Origin: Acidimicrobiaceae bacterium
GTDB lineage: Bacteria; Actinomycetota; Acidimicrobiia; Acidimicrobiales; RAAP-2
DNA: 39,487 nucleotides
Assembly: GCA_027314705.1 (NCBI GenBank)
Contig: DAHVAJ010000100.1
Coordinates: forward strand, 1 to 39,487
Reading direction: 5' to 3'
Shown here piece by piece: positions 10,002-16,719 of the stretch. The notes beneath the pieces were generated by a model that was not told the origin of the DNA, did not search any database, and saw only the letters and a program-made list of their open reading frames with translations. Within the stretch, counting starts at the first letter, position 1; each line of letters starts with the position of its first letter. Position numbers and translations under genes: made by a program.

Positions 10002-10057
10002 GCCGTCCGCCCGGGGCCGTCCGCCCGGGGCCGTCCGCCCGGGGCCGGCCGCCCGGG
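10002..10057. repeat. Four tandem copies of a 14-bp GC repeat between pheT and argC
   Basis: GCCGTCCGCCCGGG occurs three times exactly (10002-10043) and once with one change (10044-10057). Each copy carries the palindrome CCCGGG, so the transcript could fold into several short hairpins. It lies between the pheT stop and the arg promoter, a suitable place for a terminator or insulator, but no T-run follows. Confidence 0.85.
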
Positions 10058-10075
10058 GCCCGGCGCGGCCGGTGC

Positions 10076-12610
10076 TCAGCGCAGGACGGCCCGGTGGCGC
10101 GCCTCGACGGCGGCGATGCAGGCCCGCCGCGCCTCCCCCACCTCGTCGTCGGTGAGGGTCCGGTCGTGGGCCACGAACCGCAGCCGGTAGGCGAGGCTGC
10201 GCCCGGGCTCGGCGAGCTGGGCGCCCCGGTAGACGTCGAAGAGGCGCACCGACTCGAGCAGGTCGCCCGCCGCGTCGGCCAGCGTGGCCTCCACCGCGCC
10301 GGCCGGCACCTCCTCGGGCACCACGAAGGCCAGGTCGATGTCGGAGGACGGGAAGCGGCTCACCGGGGCGGCCTCGGCGGGCCGCCGCCGGGCCGTCGCC
10401 GGGTCGAGAAGGGCGTCGAGGTCGAGGTCGAGCCAGCCGATCCGGCGGGGCCGGCCGTCGGACGCCACCAGTCCGGCCGCCTCCACCAGGTCCGGGGCGA
10501 GCTCGCCGACCACGCCGAGGGTCACCCGGGCCCCGCCCTCCCGGACCGGCGGGGCCAGCAGGGTCCCCGAACGGTAGGGGTGCAGGACGCGGCCGGCCCG
10601 TCCGTGGTGGGGCCCCTGTTCGAGCACCCAGCCGTCGAGGCCGAGGGCCTCGGCCACCGTCCGCCAGGCGGCCACCGCACTCCAGGCGTCGTCGCCCGGG
10701 CCGGCGAAGGCCGCGCCGAGGCGCTCGGTCGTCTCGGCCGGCGGGCCCTCGGCCGGGGGCACCTCGGCCCGGGCGAAGACGGCACCCACCTCGAACAGCC
10801 GGAGGTCGCCCTGGCGCCGCTCGGCGTTGTACCGGAGGGCGCCGAGCAGACCGGGGACGAGGGACGACCGCAGGAAGCGCTCGGCCTCGACCAGCGGGTT
10901 GGTCACCTCGATGAAGGGCGGGGAGGCGCCGGCGGCCAGCTGGTCGGCCTCGCTCAGGAAGGCGGTGGTCCAGGCCTCGGTGGCCCCGAGACCGCAGAGG
11001 ACCTCCTTCGCCCGTCGCCGGGCCCGCTGGCGGGGGGTGAGACGGCCGGGCTGCGGCCAGGCCGGCGTCCGGCGGGGCAGCCGGGCGTAGCCGTAGGTGC
11101 GGGCCACCTCCTCGGCCAGGTCGGCCTGGCCCATGGGGTCCGGGCGGATGTCGGGGCGGAACGTCGGGACCACCACGGCCACCGGGTCGTCGGGACCGCC
11201 GGTGGCCGTGGCGGTCATCCCGAGGGGGCCGAGCAGTCCGGCGATCTCGCCCGAGGTGAAGGCGGTGCCGAGGAGGGCGTTCAACCGGGCCGGCCGGACC
11301 GTCACCGAGAGGGGACGGGGCACCGCGGCCGCCACGTCGAGCACGCCGGGGGCGAGGGTCAGGTGCTCGCCGCCGGTCAGGGCCACGAGCTCGCAGAAGC
11401 GTTCGGCCGCCCGGTCGATGCCCTCGGGGTCGCAGCCCCGCTCGAAGCGGGCCGAGGCCTCGGTCCTCAGGTGGAGGCGCTTGGCGGTCCGGGCGATGGC
11501 CATCGGGACGAAGTAGGCCGCCTCGAGGAGGACCCGGGTGGTGGCCGGGCCGATCTCCGAGGAGGCGCCCCCCATCACGCCGCCGATGCCCACGGGGGTG
11601 CCCTCGGCGTCGCAGATGAGGCAGTCCTGCCCGGTGTCGTCGAGCCCGGGCCCGGGCCGCCCGAGGGCGCGCACCACTCCGTCCAGCGTGGTCACCGCCT
11701 CGCCGGGCTCGGCCCGGCGCACGAGCAGACCGGGCCCGGCCAGCCGGTCGAGGTCGTAGGGGTGGGTGGGCTGCCCGAGCTCGAGCATCACGTAGTTCGA
11801 GGCGTCCACCACGTTGTTGATGGGCCGCATGCCGGCCAGGGTGAGGCGGCGGGCCAGCCACGCCGGCGAGTCGGTCACGGTGACACCGGTGAGCACCCGG
11901 GCCGTGAAGCGGGGGCAGAGCTCGGTGTCCGTCACCCGCACGCTGGCCAGGAGGCCGGCCTCGGGACCGGTCGGTGGGGCCAGGCCGCCGGTCGTCGCCG
12001 CCCCCGCCACCGCGGCCACCAGCGCGTCGGTGGCCGGAACGGCGAAGGGGAGCCCCAGCCGGGCGGCCAGGTCCCGGGCCACCCCGGCCATGCACCAGGC
12101 GTCGGGGCGGTTGGCCTCGACGGCGAGGTCGAAGACGACGTCGGGCTCGATCCCCAGGACCTCGACGAGGCCCTGGCCCGGTCGGGCCCCGGCCACGTCG
12201 TTGAGGACCAGGATCCCGTCGTGGTCCTCGGACAGCCGAAGCTCCCGCCCCGAGCACAGCATGCCGTCGGAGACGACGCCCTTCATCTTGCGGCGGCCGA
12301 TGGCGAACCCGCCGGGCAGCACCGCACCCACCGGCGCCAGGGGCACGAGGTCGCCCTCGCCGAAGTTCCCGGCCCCGCACACCACCTCGACCGGACCCCG
12401 GCCGGCGTCCACGACCACCCGGCGGATCCGGTCGGCGCCCTCGATGGCCGCCACGGTGGTGACCCGGGCCACCACCACGTCGGCCAGGCCCTCCCCCACC
12501 TGCTCGATCCCCTCGACCACCAGGCCGAGATCGTCCAGGGTGGCGGCCAGGGCGGCCGCGTCGTCCTCGAACGGGGCGAAGTCTCGGAGCCAGGAAAGCG
12601 GAACGCGCAC
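10076..12610 (-). CDS. pheT: Phenylalanine-tRNA ligase beta subunit
   Basis: Beta chain of the (alpha-beta)2 enzyme that charges tRNA-Phe. 844 residues. Order seen: N-terminal VPLSWLRDF motif; OB-fold tRNA-binding domain (about 40-150, with AGNFGEGDLVPLAPVGAVLPGG-type strands); B3/B4 editing domain; B5; the catalytic-like core; and the C-terminal anticodon-binding FDX-ACB domain (SRFPSSDIDLAFVVPEEV near its start, ending about RSLAYRLRFVAHDRTLTDDE). GTG 12610 has AGAGGA upstream. It follows pheS after 24 nt in the same transcript. Confidence 0.96.
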   Translation of the reverse strand: MRVPLSWLRDFAPFEDDAAALAATLDDLGLVVEGIEQVGEGLADVVVARVTTVAAIEGADRIRRVVVDAGRGPVEVVCGAGNFGEGDLVPLAPVGAVLPGGFAIGRRKMKGVVSDGMLCSGRELRLSEDHDGILVLNDVAGARPGQGLVEVLGIEPDVVFDLAVEANRPDAWCMAGVARDLAARLGLPFAVPATDALVAAVAGAATTGGLAPPTGPEAGLLASVRVTDTELCPRFTARVLTGVTVTDSPAWLARRLTLAGMRPINNVVDASNYVMLELGQPTHPYDLDRLAGPGLLVRRAEPGEAVTTLDGVVRALGRPGPGLDDTGQDCLICDAEGTPVGIGGVMGGASSEIGPATTRVLLEAAYFVPMAIARTAKRLHLRTEASARFERGCDPEGIDRAAERFCELVALTGGEHLTLAPGVLDVAAAVPRPLSVTVRPARLNALLGTAFTSGEIAGLLGPLGMTATATGGPDDPVAVVVPTFRPDIRPDPMGQADLAEEVARTYGYARLPRRTPAWPQPGRLTPRQRARRRAKEVLCGLGATEAWTTAFLSEADQLAAGASPPFIEVTNPLVEAERFLRSSLVPGLLGALRYNAERRQGDLRLFEVGAVFARAEVPPAEGPPAETTERLGAAFAGPGDDAWSAVAAWRTVAEALGLDGWVLEQGPHHGRAGRVLHPYRSGTLLAPPVREGGARVTLGVVGELAPDLVEAAGLVASDGRPRRIGWLDLDLDALLDPATARRRPAEAAPVSRFPSSDIDLAFVVPEEVPAGAVEATLADAAGDLLESVRLFDVYRGAQLAEPGRSLAYRLRFVAHDRTLTDDEVGEARRACIAAVEARHRAVLR

Positions 12611-12634
12611 GGCAGTCCTCTCGGGGTTCGCGCC

Positions 12635-13699
12635 TCAGAACTGGCGCAGGAATCGGATGTCGTTCTCGACGAGGGCGCGCAGGTCGGCGATCTGGTGGCG
12701 CATCTGGGCGCAGCGGTCGATCCCGAAGCCGAAGGCGAAGCCCGTCCACGACTCGGCGTCCACACCGACGGCGGCGAAGACGGCCGGGTCGACCATGCCG
12801 CACCCGCCGAGCTCGATCCACCCCGTCTGCGAGCAGGTCCGGCACCCCGTGCCCCGGCACAGGGTGCAGGTGATCTCGAACTCGGCCGACGGTTCGGTGA
12901 AGGGGAAGTAGGCCGGGCGCAGCCGGGCGTGGATGTCGGGGCCGAAGTAGGCCGCGGTGAAGACCTCGATGGTGCCGGCCAGGTCGGCGAAGGTGATGCC
13001 CCGGTCGACGACGAGACCCTCCACCTGGTGGAAGACGGGCAGGTGGCGGGCGTCGGGCGTGTCCCGCCGGTAGCAACGACCGGGCATGACGGCGTGGATC
13101 GGCAGGGCGCCGTCGAGGACGGCCCGCTCCATCAGGTGGATCTGGACCGGGGACGTGTGGGTGCGGAGCAGGGTGGTCTCGGGTTCACCGAGGTCGAGGT
13201 AGAAGGTGTCCCACATGCCCCGGGCCGGGTGGGCGGGGGGGATGTTGAGCGCGCCGAAGTTGTACCAGTCCGTCTCGATCTCGGGCCCCTCGGCCACCTC
13301 GAACCCCATCCCGACGAAGACGTCCTCGAGCTCGTCGCGGGTCTGGGACACGAGATGGAGATGGCCCCGCGCCGCCCGGGCGGCCGGGGAGCCGGGCAGG
13401 AACTCGGTCAGGTCGAGGCGCGACGCGGCCAGCTCGCGGGACCGCTCCTCGAAGCGCAGCGCCGCGGCGCGCTCCTCGAGGAGCCCCTCGACGACGGCCC
13501 GCGCCGCTTGGAGGTGCTGTCCGCGCTGGCGCCGGGCCTCCGGCTCGAGGGCGCCGAGCTCCCGCGACATCTCGGCCAGGGGTGAGCGCTTGCCCGACAC
13601 CTCGGCCGTCACCCGGCGGAGCTCCTCGGTGGAGCCGGCGGCGGCGATGGCCCGACGCGCCTCCTCGACGCATGCCGCCACGTCCGTCGGTCCGCTCAC
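12635..13699 (-). CDS. pheS: Phenylalanine-tRNA ligase alpha subunit
   Basis: Catalytic chain that activates phenylalanine and aminoacylates tRNA-Phe. 354 residues. N-terminal coiled coil (about 1-90), then the class-II core with motif 2 around PGRCYRRDTPDARHLPVFHQ and motif 3 near GFAFGFGIDR. A four-cysteine cluster CTLCRGTGCRTC precedes the GWIELGGCGMVDP strand, as in many bacterial PheS. GTG 13699 overlaps the stop of the methyltransferase gene upstream (GTGA). No T-box or Phe-rich leader peptide is visible upstream, so control may come from a promoter inside the preceding gene (see the element at 13733). Confidence 0.96.
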   Translation of the reverse strand: MSGPTDVAACVEEARRAIAAAGSTEELRRVTAEVSGKRSPLAEMSRELGALEPEARRQRGQHLQAARAVVEGLLEERAAALRFEERSRELAASRLDLTEFLPGSPAARAARGHLHLVSQTRDELEDVFVGMGFEVAEGPEIETDWYNFGALNIPPAHPARGMWDTFYLDLGEPETTLLRTHTSPVQIHLMERAVLDGALPIHAVMPGRCYRRDTPDARHLPVFHQVEGLVVDRGITFADLAGTIEVFTAAYFGPDIHARLRPAYFPFTEPSAEFEITCTLCRGTGCRTCSQTGWIELGGCGMVDPAVFAAVGVDAESWTGFAFGFGIDRCAQMRHQIADLRALVENDIRFLRQF

Positions 13700-14547
13700 G
13701 CCGGTGCTCCGGGGGCCTGGTCCATGCCCGGCATCGTAGGGCCCGCCGGACCCGGCCCCGGCGGGGGGTCGGCGCCACCGCCGCCCGTCCGGCGCTGCCG
13801 GAGCGCCTCGAAGCAGACGACGGCGGCCGACATGGCGACGTTCAGCGACTCGGCCCGGCCGGCCATGGGCACCGACACCATGGCGTCGAGCGTGGCCGCG
13901 ACCTCCGGGTCGAGCCCGGCGGCCTCGTTCCCGAGCACCAGGGCCACCGGCCGGCGCCAGTCGAAGGCCGCGTAGTCGGTCCCGCCGCGGACGACGGTAC
14001 CGACCGTGGTGGCGCCCTGGCGGGCCAGTCCGGCGAGGGCCTCTCCGGCCGGTCCGCCCAGGACCACCGGGAGGTGGAAGAGCGACCCGGCCGTGGCCCG
14101 GACGCACTTCGGGTTGGTCGGGTCGACGGTGCCGGCGCAGCAGACGATCCCGCCGGCACCGGCGGCGTCGGCCGAGCGGATGACCGTCCCCAGGTTCCCG
14201 GGGTCCCGGACGTCCACGCACACCACCACCAGCGGGGTCCCGGCGACGGCCTCGAGCCGGGCCGGTGACCAGCCCACGACGGCCACGACGGGCTGCGGCG
14301 TGACCGTCGAGGCCATCCGTTCCATCACCCCGGGAGCCAGCTGGTGGACGCGCCCGCCGGCTGCGAGCACCCGGTCGGCCACCGCGACCACGGCCGGTGC
14401 CGAGGCCCCCGCCGGGTCGAGGTAGGCGGCCTCGATCGGGCACCCGGCGTCCAGCGCCGACGAGAGGAGCTCGGCCCCCTCGACCACGGCCACCTGCTCG
14501 GCCGCCCGCAGCGCGCCCTTGCGGAGAAGCTGGCGGACCCTCCGCAC
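13696..14547 (-). CDS. SpoU/TrmH-family RNA 2'-O-methyltransferase
   Basis: AdoMet-dependent ribose methyltransferase of the SPOUT class, probably acting on 23S rRNA; the target cannot be told from sequence. The N-terminal RNA-binding (SpoU_sub_bind-like) domain is followed by the knotted domain with motif 1 (NLGTVIRSADAAGAGG), motif 2 (VLGNEAAGL) and motif 3 (VPMAGRAESLNVAMSAAV). The C-terminal ~30 residues are Pro/Gly-rich. Start: GTG 14547 is the first conventional codon and gives 283 residues, but it has no Shine-Dalgarno. A CTG at 14583 overlapping the rplT stop (CTGA) would restore about 12 N-terminal residues. Position between rplT and pheS matches the actinobacterial gene order. Confidence 0.9.
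   Translation of the reverse strand: MRRVRQLLRKGALRAAEQVAVVEGAELLSSALDAGCPIEAAYLDPAGASAPAVVAVADRVLAAGGRVHQLAPGVMERMASTVTPQPVVAVVGWSPARLEAVAGTPLVVVCVDVRDPGNLGTVIRSADAAGAGGIVCCAGTVDPTNPKCVRATAGSLFHLPVVLGGPAGEALAGLARQGATTVGTVVRGGTDYAAFDWRRPVALVLGNEAAGLDPEVAATLDAMVSVPMAGRAESLNVAMSAAVVCFEALRQRRTGGGGADPPPGPGPAGPTMPGMDQAPGAPA
13733..13738 (-). promoter_or_regulatory. -10-like element (TACGAT) inside the methyltransferase gene, upstream of pheS
   Basis: Minus-strand TACGAT is followed by 7 nt and an ATG (13725). That ATG opens a nine-codon frame (MDQAPGAPA) whose stop overlaps the pheS GTG. This could be a leaderless promoter for pheST with translation handed on by the overlap. It also reads as the last residues of the methyltransferase, so chance is possible. 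Confidence 0.3.
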
Positions 14548-14579
14548 CCGCTGATGCGTGAAGGCCAGGCCCTCCTGGG

Positions 14580-14972
14580 TCAGGAAGCCGCCCCGGCCTC
14601 GGCGGCGGCGCCGGTGTCGGCGAGGGCCTCGTTGGCCACCTGCACCAGCGAGGCGAAGGCATCCGGCTCGCGCACGGCCAGGTCGGCGAGGACCTTGCGG
14701 TCCACGGCCACCTCGGCCCGGTGCAGACCGGCGATGAAGCGGCTGTAGCTCGTGCCGTGGAGGCGGGCGGCGGCGTTGATGCGCTGGATCCAGAGCTGTC
14801 GGAAGTCGCCCTTGCGGGCCCGACGGTCCCGGTAGGCGTACTGCATCGAGTGCATGACCTGCTCGTTGGCGGCGCGGAACGAGCGGCTCTTGTTGCCGTA
14901 GTAGCCCTGCGCCTGTTCGAGCACGGCGCGATGGTGCTTCTTGGCGTGGACGGCGCCCTTGACTCGGGCCAT
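14580..14972 (-). CDS. rplT: 50S ribosomal protein L20
   Basis: 130 residues. Matches L20 throughout: [20 protein letters not shown] at the N terminus, [17 protein letters not shown], and the globular [21 protein letters not shown] short Ala-rich extension ends the protein. It binds 23S rRNA early in assembly and in several bacteria also represses its own operon. ATG 14972 has AAGGAG 8 nt upstream. Third cistron of infC-rpmI-rplT. Confidence 0.98.
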   Translation of the reverse strand: MARVKGAVHAKKHHRAVLEQAQGYYGNKSRSFRAANEQVMHSMQYAYRDRRARKGDFRQLWIQRINAAARLHGTSYSRFIAGLHRAEVAVDRKVLADLAVREPDAFASLVQVANEALADTGAAAEAGAAS

Positions 14973-15035
14973 GGTGCAACTCCTTGTCGATCGTGGGGTG
15001 GGGCCGAGCTTCGAGCGAGGCTGCGGCGCGGGGTT

Positions 15036-15060
15036 CGGGTCCCCGCCGGGCGGGGACCCG
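15036..15060. other. Strong hairpin between rpmI and rplT
   Basis: Perfect 11-bp inverted repeat (CGGGTCCCCGC / GCGGGGACCCG) with a 3-nt loop in the 110-nt rpmI-rplT gap. There is no T-run. It could slow polymerase, protect the mRNA, or set the L35:L20 ratio. Nothing else is seen in the gap except the rplT ribosome-binding site. Confidence 0.55.
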
Positions 15061-15082
15061 GCGGGCGTCGGCCGGTCGGGTC

Positions 15083-15277
15083 CTAGCGGCCGAGCATCCT
15101 CTTGACCTGCTTGGCGTCGCCCGGGGCGAAGTCGGTCTCGCGGGCCAGACGCCGCTTGCGCTCGGGCGACTTGTGCTCGAGGAGGTGGGAGCGGAAGGCC
15201 TTGCGGCGGCGCAGGCGTCCCGACCCGGTCACCTTCACCCGCTTGCGGGCCCCGGTGTCGGTCTTCATCTTCGGCAT
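15083..15277 (-). CDS. rpmI: 50S ribosomal protein L35
   Basis: 64 residues, basic, the usual size. [20 protein letters not shown] at the N terminus and the [20 protein letters not shown] core are typical, ending KRMLGR. ATG 15277 is preceded by GAGAGGGA, which lies within the last codons of infC, so the two are closely spaced (4 nt between infC stop and rpmI start). Confidence 0.98.
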   Translation of the reverse strand: MPKMKTDTGARKRVKVTGSGRLRRRKAFRSHLLEHKSPERKRRLARETDFAPGDAKQVKRMLGR

Positions 15278-15281
15278 GGTG

Positions 15282-16046
15282 CTATCCCTCTCGTTGCGTC
15301 GGCTGGGGGTCGGGGGGCGGTACCTCCGCCGTGCCCGCCACGCCGTTCGTGGCTGTCGTGGTCGTCGGCGGTGCCGTGGCCGTCGTAACCGTCGGCGGGG
15401 CCGTGACCGTCGGCGGGGCCGTGACCGTCGGCGGGGCGGTCGCCTCGGGGGCGACCGCCACCGGGGTCTCGGCCCGGGTGGCCGGCTCGCCCGACGCCTT
15501 GGCCGCCTTGGCCGCCTGGCGGGCCCGCTTCTCGGGCGCCAGCACCATCACCATGTTGCGGCCGTCGAGCCGGGGGACGGCCTCGGGGCGGCCCACACCC
15601 TCGACCTGGTCGGCCACCCGGTCGAGGATCTTCTTCCCGAGTTCCGGATGGAACACCTCCCGGCCCCGGAACATGATGGTGATCTTGACCTTGTGGCCCT
15701 CCTCGAGGAACTTGGCCACCTGCCGGGTCTTGGTGTCGAAGTCGCCCACGCCGATCTTCGGCCGGTACTTCATCTCCTTGATCCCGACGTGGACGGCCTT
15801 GCGTCTCGACTCCTTGGCCCGCTGGGCCTCGTCGAACTTGTGCTTGCCGAAATCCATGATCCGGCAGACCGGGGGGTTGGCCCCCGGGGCCACCTCGACC
15901 AGGTCGAGGTCGAGGTCGCGGGCGATGGACAGGGCCTCGGGGAGGAGCTTGATGCCCAGCTGTTCCCCGTCGGGATCGACCAGGCGCACCTCGCGGGCGC
16001 GGATGCGGTCGTTGATCCGGGTTTCGGTGGTGGCGCTCGTGGCTAT
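15282..16046 (-). CDS. infC: Translation initiation factor IF-3, apparent AUA start
   Basis: Binds the 30S subunit, keeps subunits apart and proofreads initiator tRNA and start codon. IF3-N begins at RINDRIRAREVRLV (10-23); the linker contains DFGKHKFDEAQRAKESRR; IF3-C includes EMKYRPKIGVGDFDTKTRQ and KITIMFRGRE. Residues about 177-254 form a Pro/Thr/Ala tail with three APPTVT repeats, absent from the basic family. No ATG, GTG or TTG in frame lies between a distant ATG near 16143 and the conserved RIND. An ATA at 16046-16044 has AGGGAG 8 nt upstream. Rare start codons in infC are known (AUU in E. coli) and allow IF3 to repress itself. The AUA assignment is strong inference. Confidence 0.93.
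   Translation of the reverse strand: MATSATTETRINDRIRAREVRLVDPDGEQLGIKLLPEALSIARDLDLDLVEVAPGANPPVCRIMDFGKHKFDEAQRAKESRRKAVHVGIKEMKYRPKIGVGDFDTKTRQVAKFLEEGHKVKITIMFRGREVFHPELGKKILDRVADQVEGVGRPEAVPRLDGRNMVMVLAPEKRARQAAKAAKASGEPATRAETPVAVAPEATAPPTVTAPPTVTAPPTVTTATAPPTTTTATNGVAGTAEVPPPDPQPTQREG
15391..15441. repeat. 18-bp tandem repeat within the 3' end of infC
   Basis: GTCGGCGGGGCCGTGACC occurs twice exactly (15391-15408, 15409-15426), followed by a partial third copy. It encodes the repeated T-A-P-P-T-V units of the IF-3 tail. Confidence 0.85.
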
Positions 16047-16245
16047 GGAGTCTGCTCCCTGTGTCCGGCCACGGACCTCCGTGGCGTGCGGTGAGGGAGC
16101 GGGCCTGGCACCCTGGGCCCGACGCGGTCGGTGCCCGGTGCCCATCGACCCGTCGCACGAGCGCCGCTCGGCGCCGTGGACGGGTGGGGGTCCCACACGG
16201 TGGAGCCCCGCTTCCTCGTCTGTGCAGTGCTTTAGGCTACCAGCC
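16047..16245. promoter_or_regulatory. infC leader and divergent promoter region
   Basis: About 199 nt separate infC (minus) from the DUF1844 gene (plus). The sequence TTTAGGCTA (16231-16239) gives TAGGCT on the plus strand, 7 nt before the GTG at 16246, and TAGCCT on the minus strand, so one spot may serve both directions. The infC transcript would then have a leader of about 180 nt. It includes the inverted repeat CCACGGA-N2-TCCGTGG (16069-16084) next to the AGGGAG ribosome-binding site (16055-16060). No known L20 or IF3 leader structure was recognised by eye. Confidence 0.4.
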
Positions 16246-16719
16246 GTGAGCTCTCTGTGGACACCTGACGGCGAACGACCGGTGGGCCGTTCCCCCGACC
16301 CCGGCCCCGGGGACGCCCCGGCCGCGGGGCCGTCCGACGGCGAGATGGCCGACCGCCTGGCCGAGCTGCGCGAGGAGCTGGCCGGCGCCCCGGCGGAGGC
16401 CGTGGTGACCAACCACTGCTACGGGCTCTTCGAGCTCGCCGCCCTCTACCTCTCCGAGCAGCCGCCGCTGCTCGACCACGCCCGGCTGGCCATCGACGCC
16501 CTCGGCTGCCTGGTGGCCGGTCTCGAAGGTCGCCTCGGCGACGCCGAACCGACGCTCCGCGACGGCCTCAGCCAGCTCCGCCTGGCCTACGTGCAGATCG
16601 AAGGGGCCCGCCGGGCCGGCGCCGACGTGGCCTCGACCGCCGGGGTGAACGGCGGCACCGGCGAGGCGCCGCCGGACGCCGGCGGAGGAGGCGCACCGGC
16701 CGACGACGGCGGCGGGTGA
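16246..16719 (+). CDS. DUF1844-like small protein next to infC
   Basis: 157 residues. The central part (about 60-125) matches the DUF1844 pattern: a helix ending in ALYL, then LLDHARLAIDALGCLV, then the LRDGLSQLRLAYVQ helix. DUF1844 genes commonly sit beside infC in actinobacteria; the function is unknown. N and C termini are Pro/Gly-rich and low in complexity. GTG 16246 is chosen because TAGGCT ends 7 nt before it (leaderless pattern). The stop overlaps the GTG of the transporter gene (GTGA), so the two are coupled. Confidence 0.75.
   Translation: MSSLWTPDGERPVGRSPDPGPGDAPAAGPSDGEMADRLAELREELAGAPAEAVVTNHCYGLFELAALYLSEQPPLLDHARLAIDALGCLVAGLEGRLGDAEPTLRDGLSQLRLAYVQIEGARRAGADVASTAGVNGGTGEAPPDAGGGGAPADDGGG

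Noticed and set aside
9959-13585. Open frame of more than 1,200 codons on the plus strand across pheST
   Set aside because: It is a mirror frame of pheT/pheS in very GC-rich DNA, with Gly/Arg/His-rich composition and no recognisable domain.
13700-13760. T-box or Phe-codon attenuator before pheS
   Set aside because: The upstream sequence is the coding end of the methyltransferase, has no T-box core, and the small frame lacks Phe codons.
15331-16245. Plus-strand extension of the DUF1844 frame across infC
   Set aside because: Antisense to the well-conserved infC; the leaderless-type GTG at 16246 gives the normal domain length.
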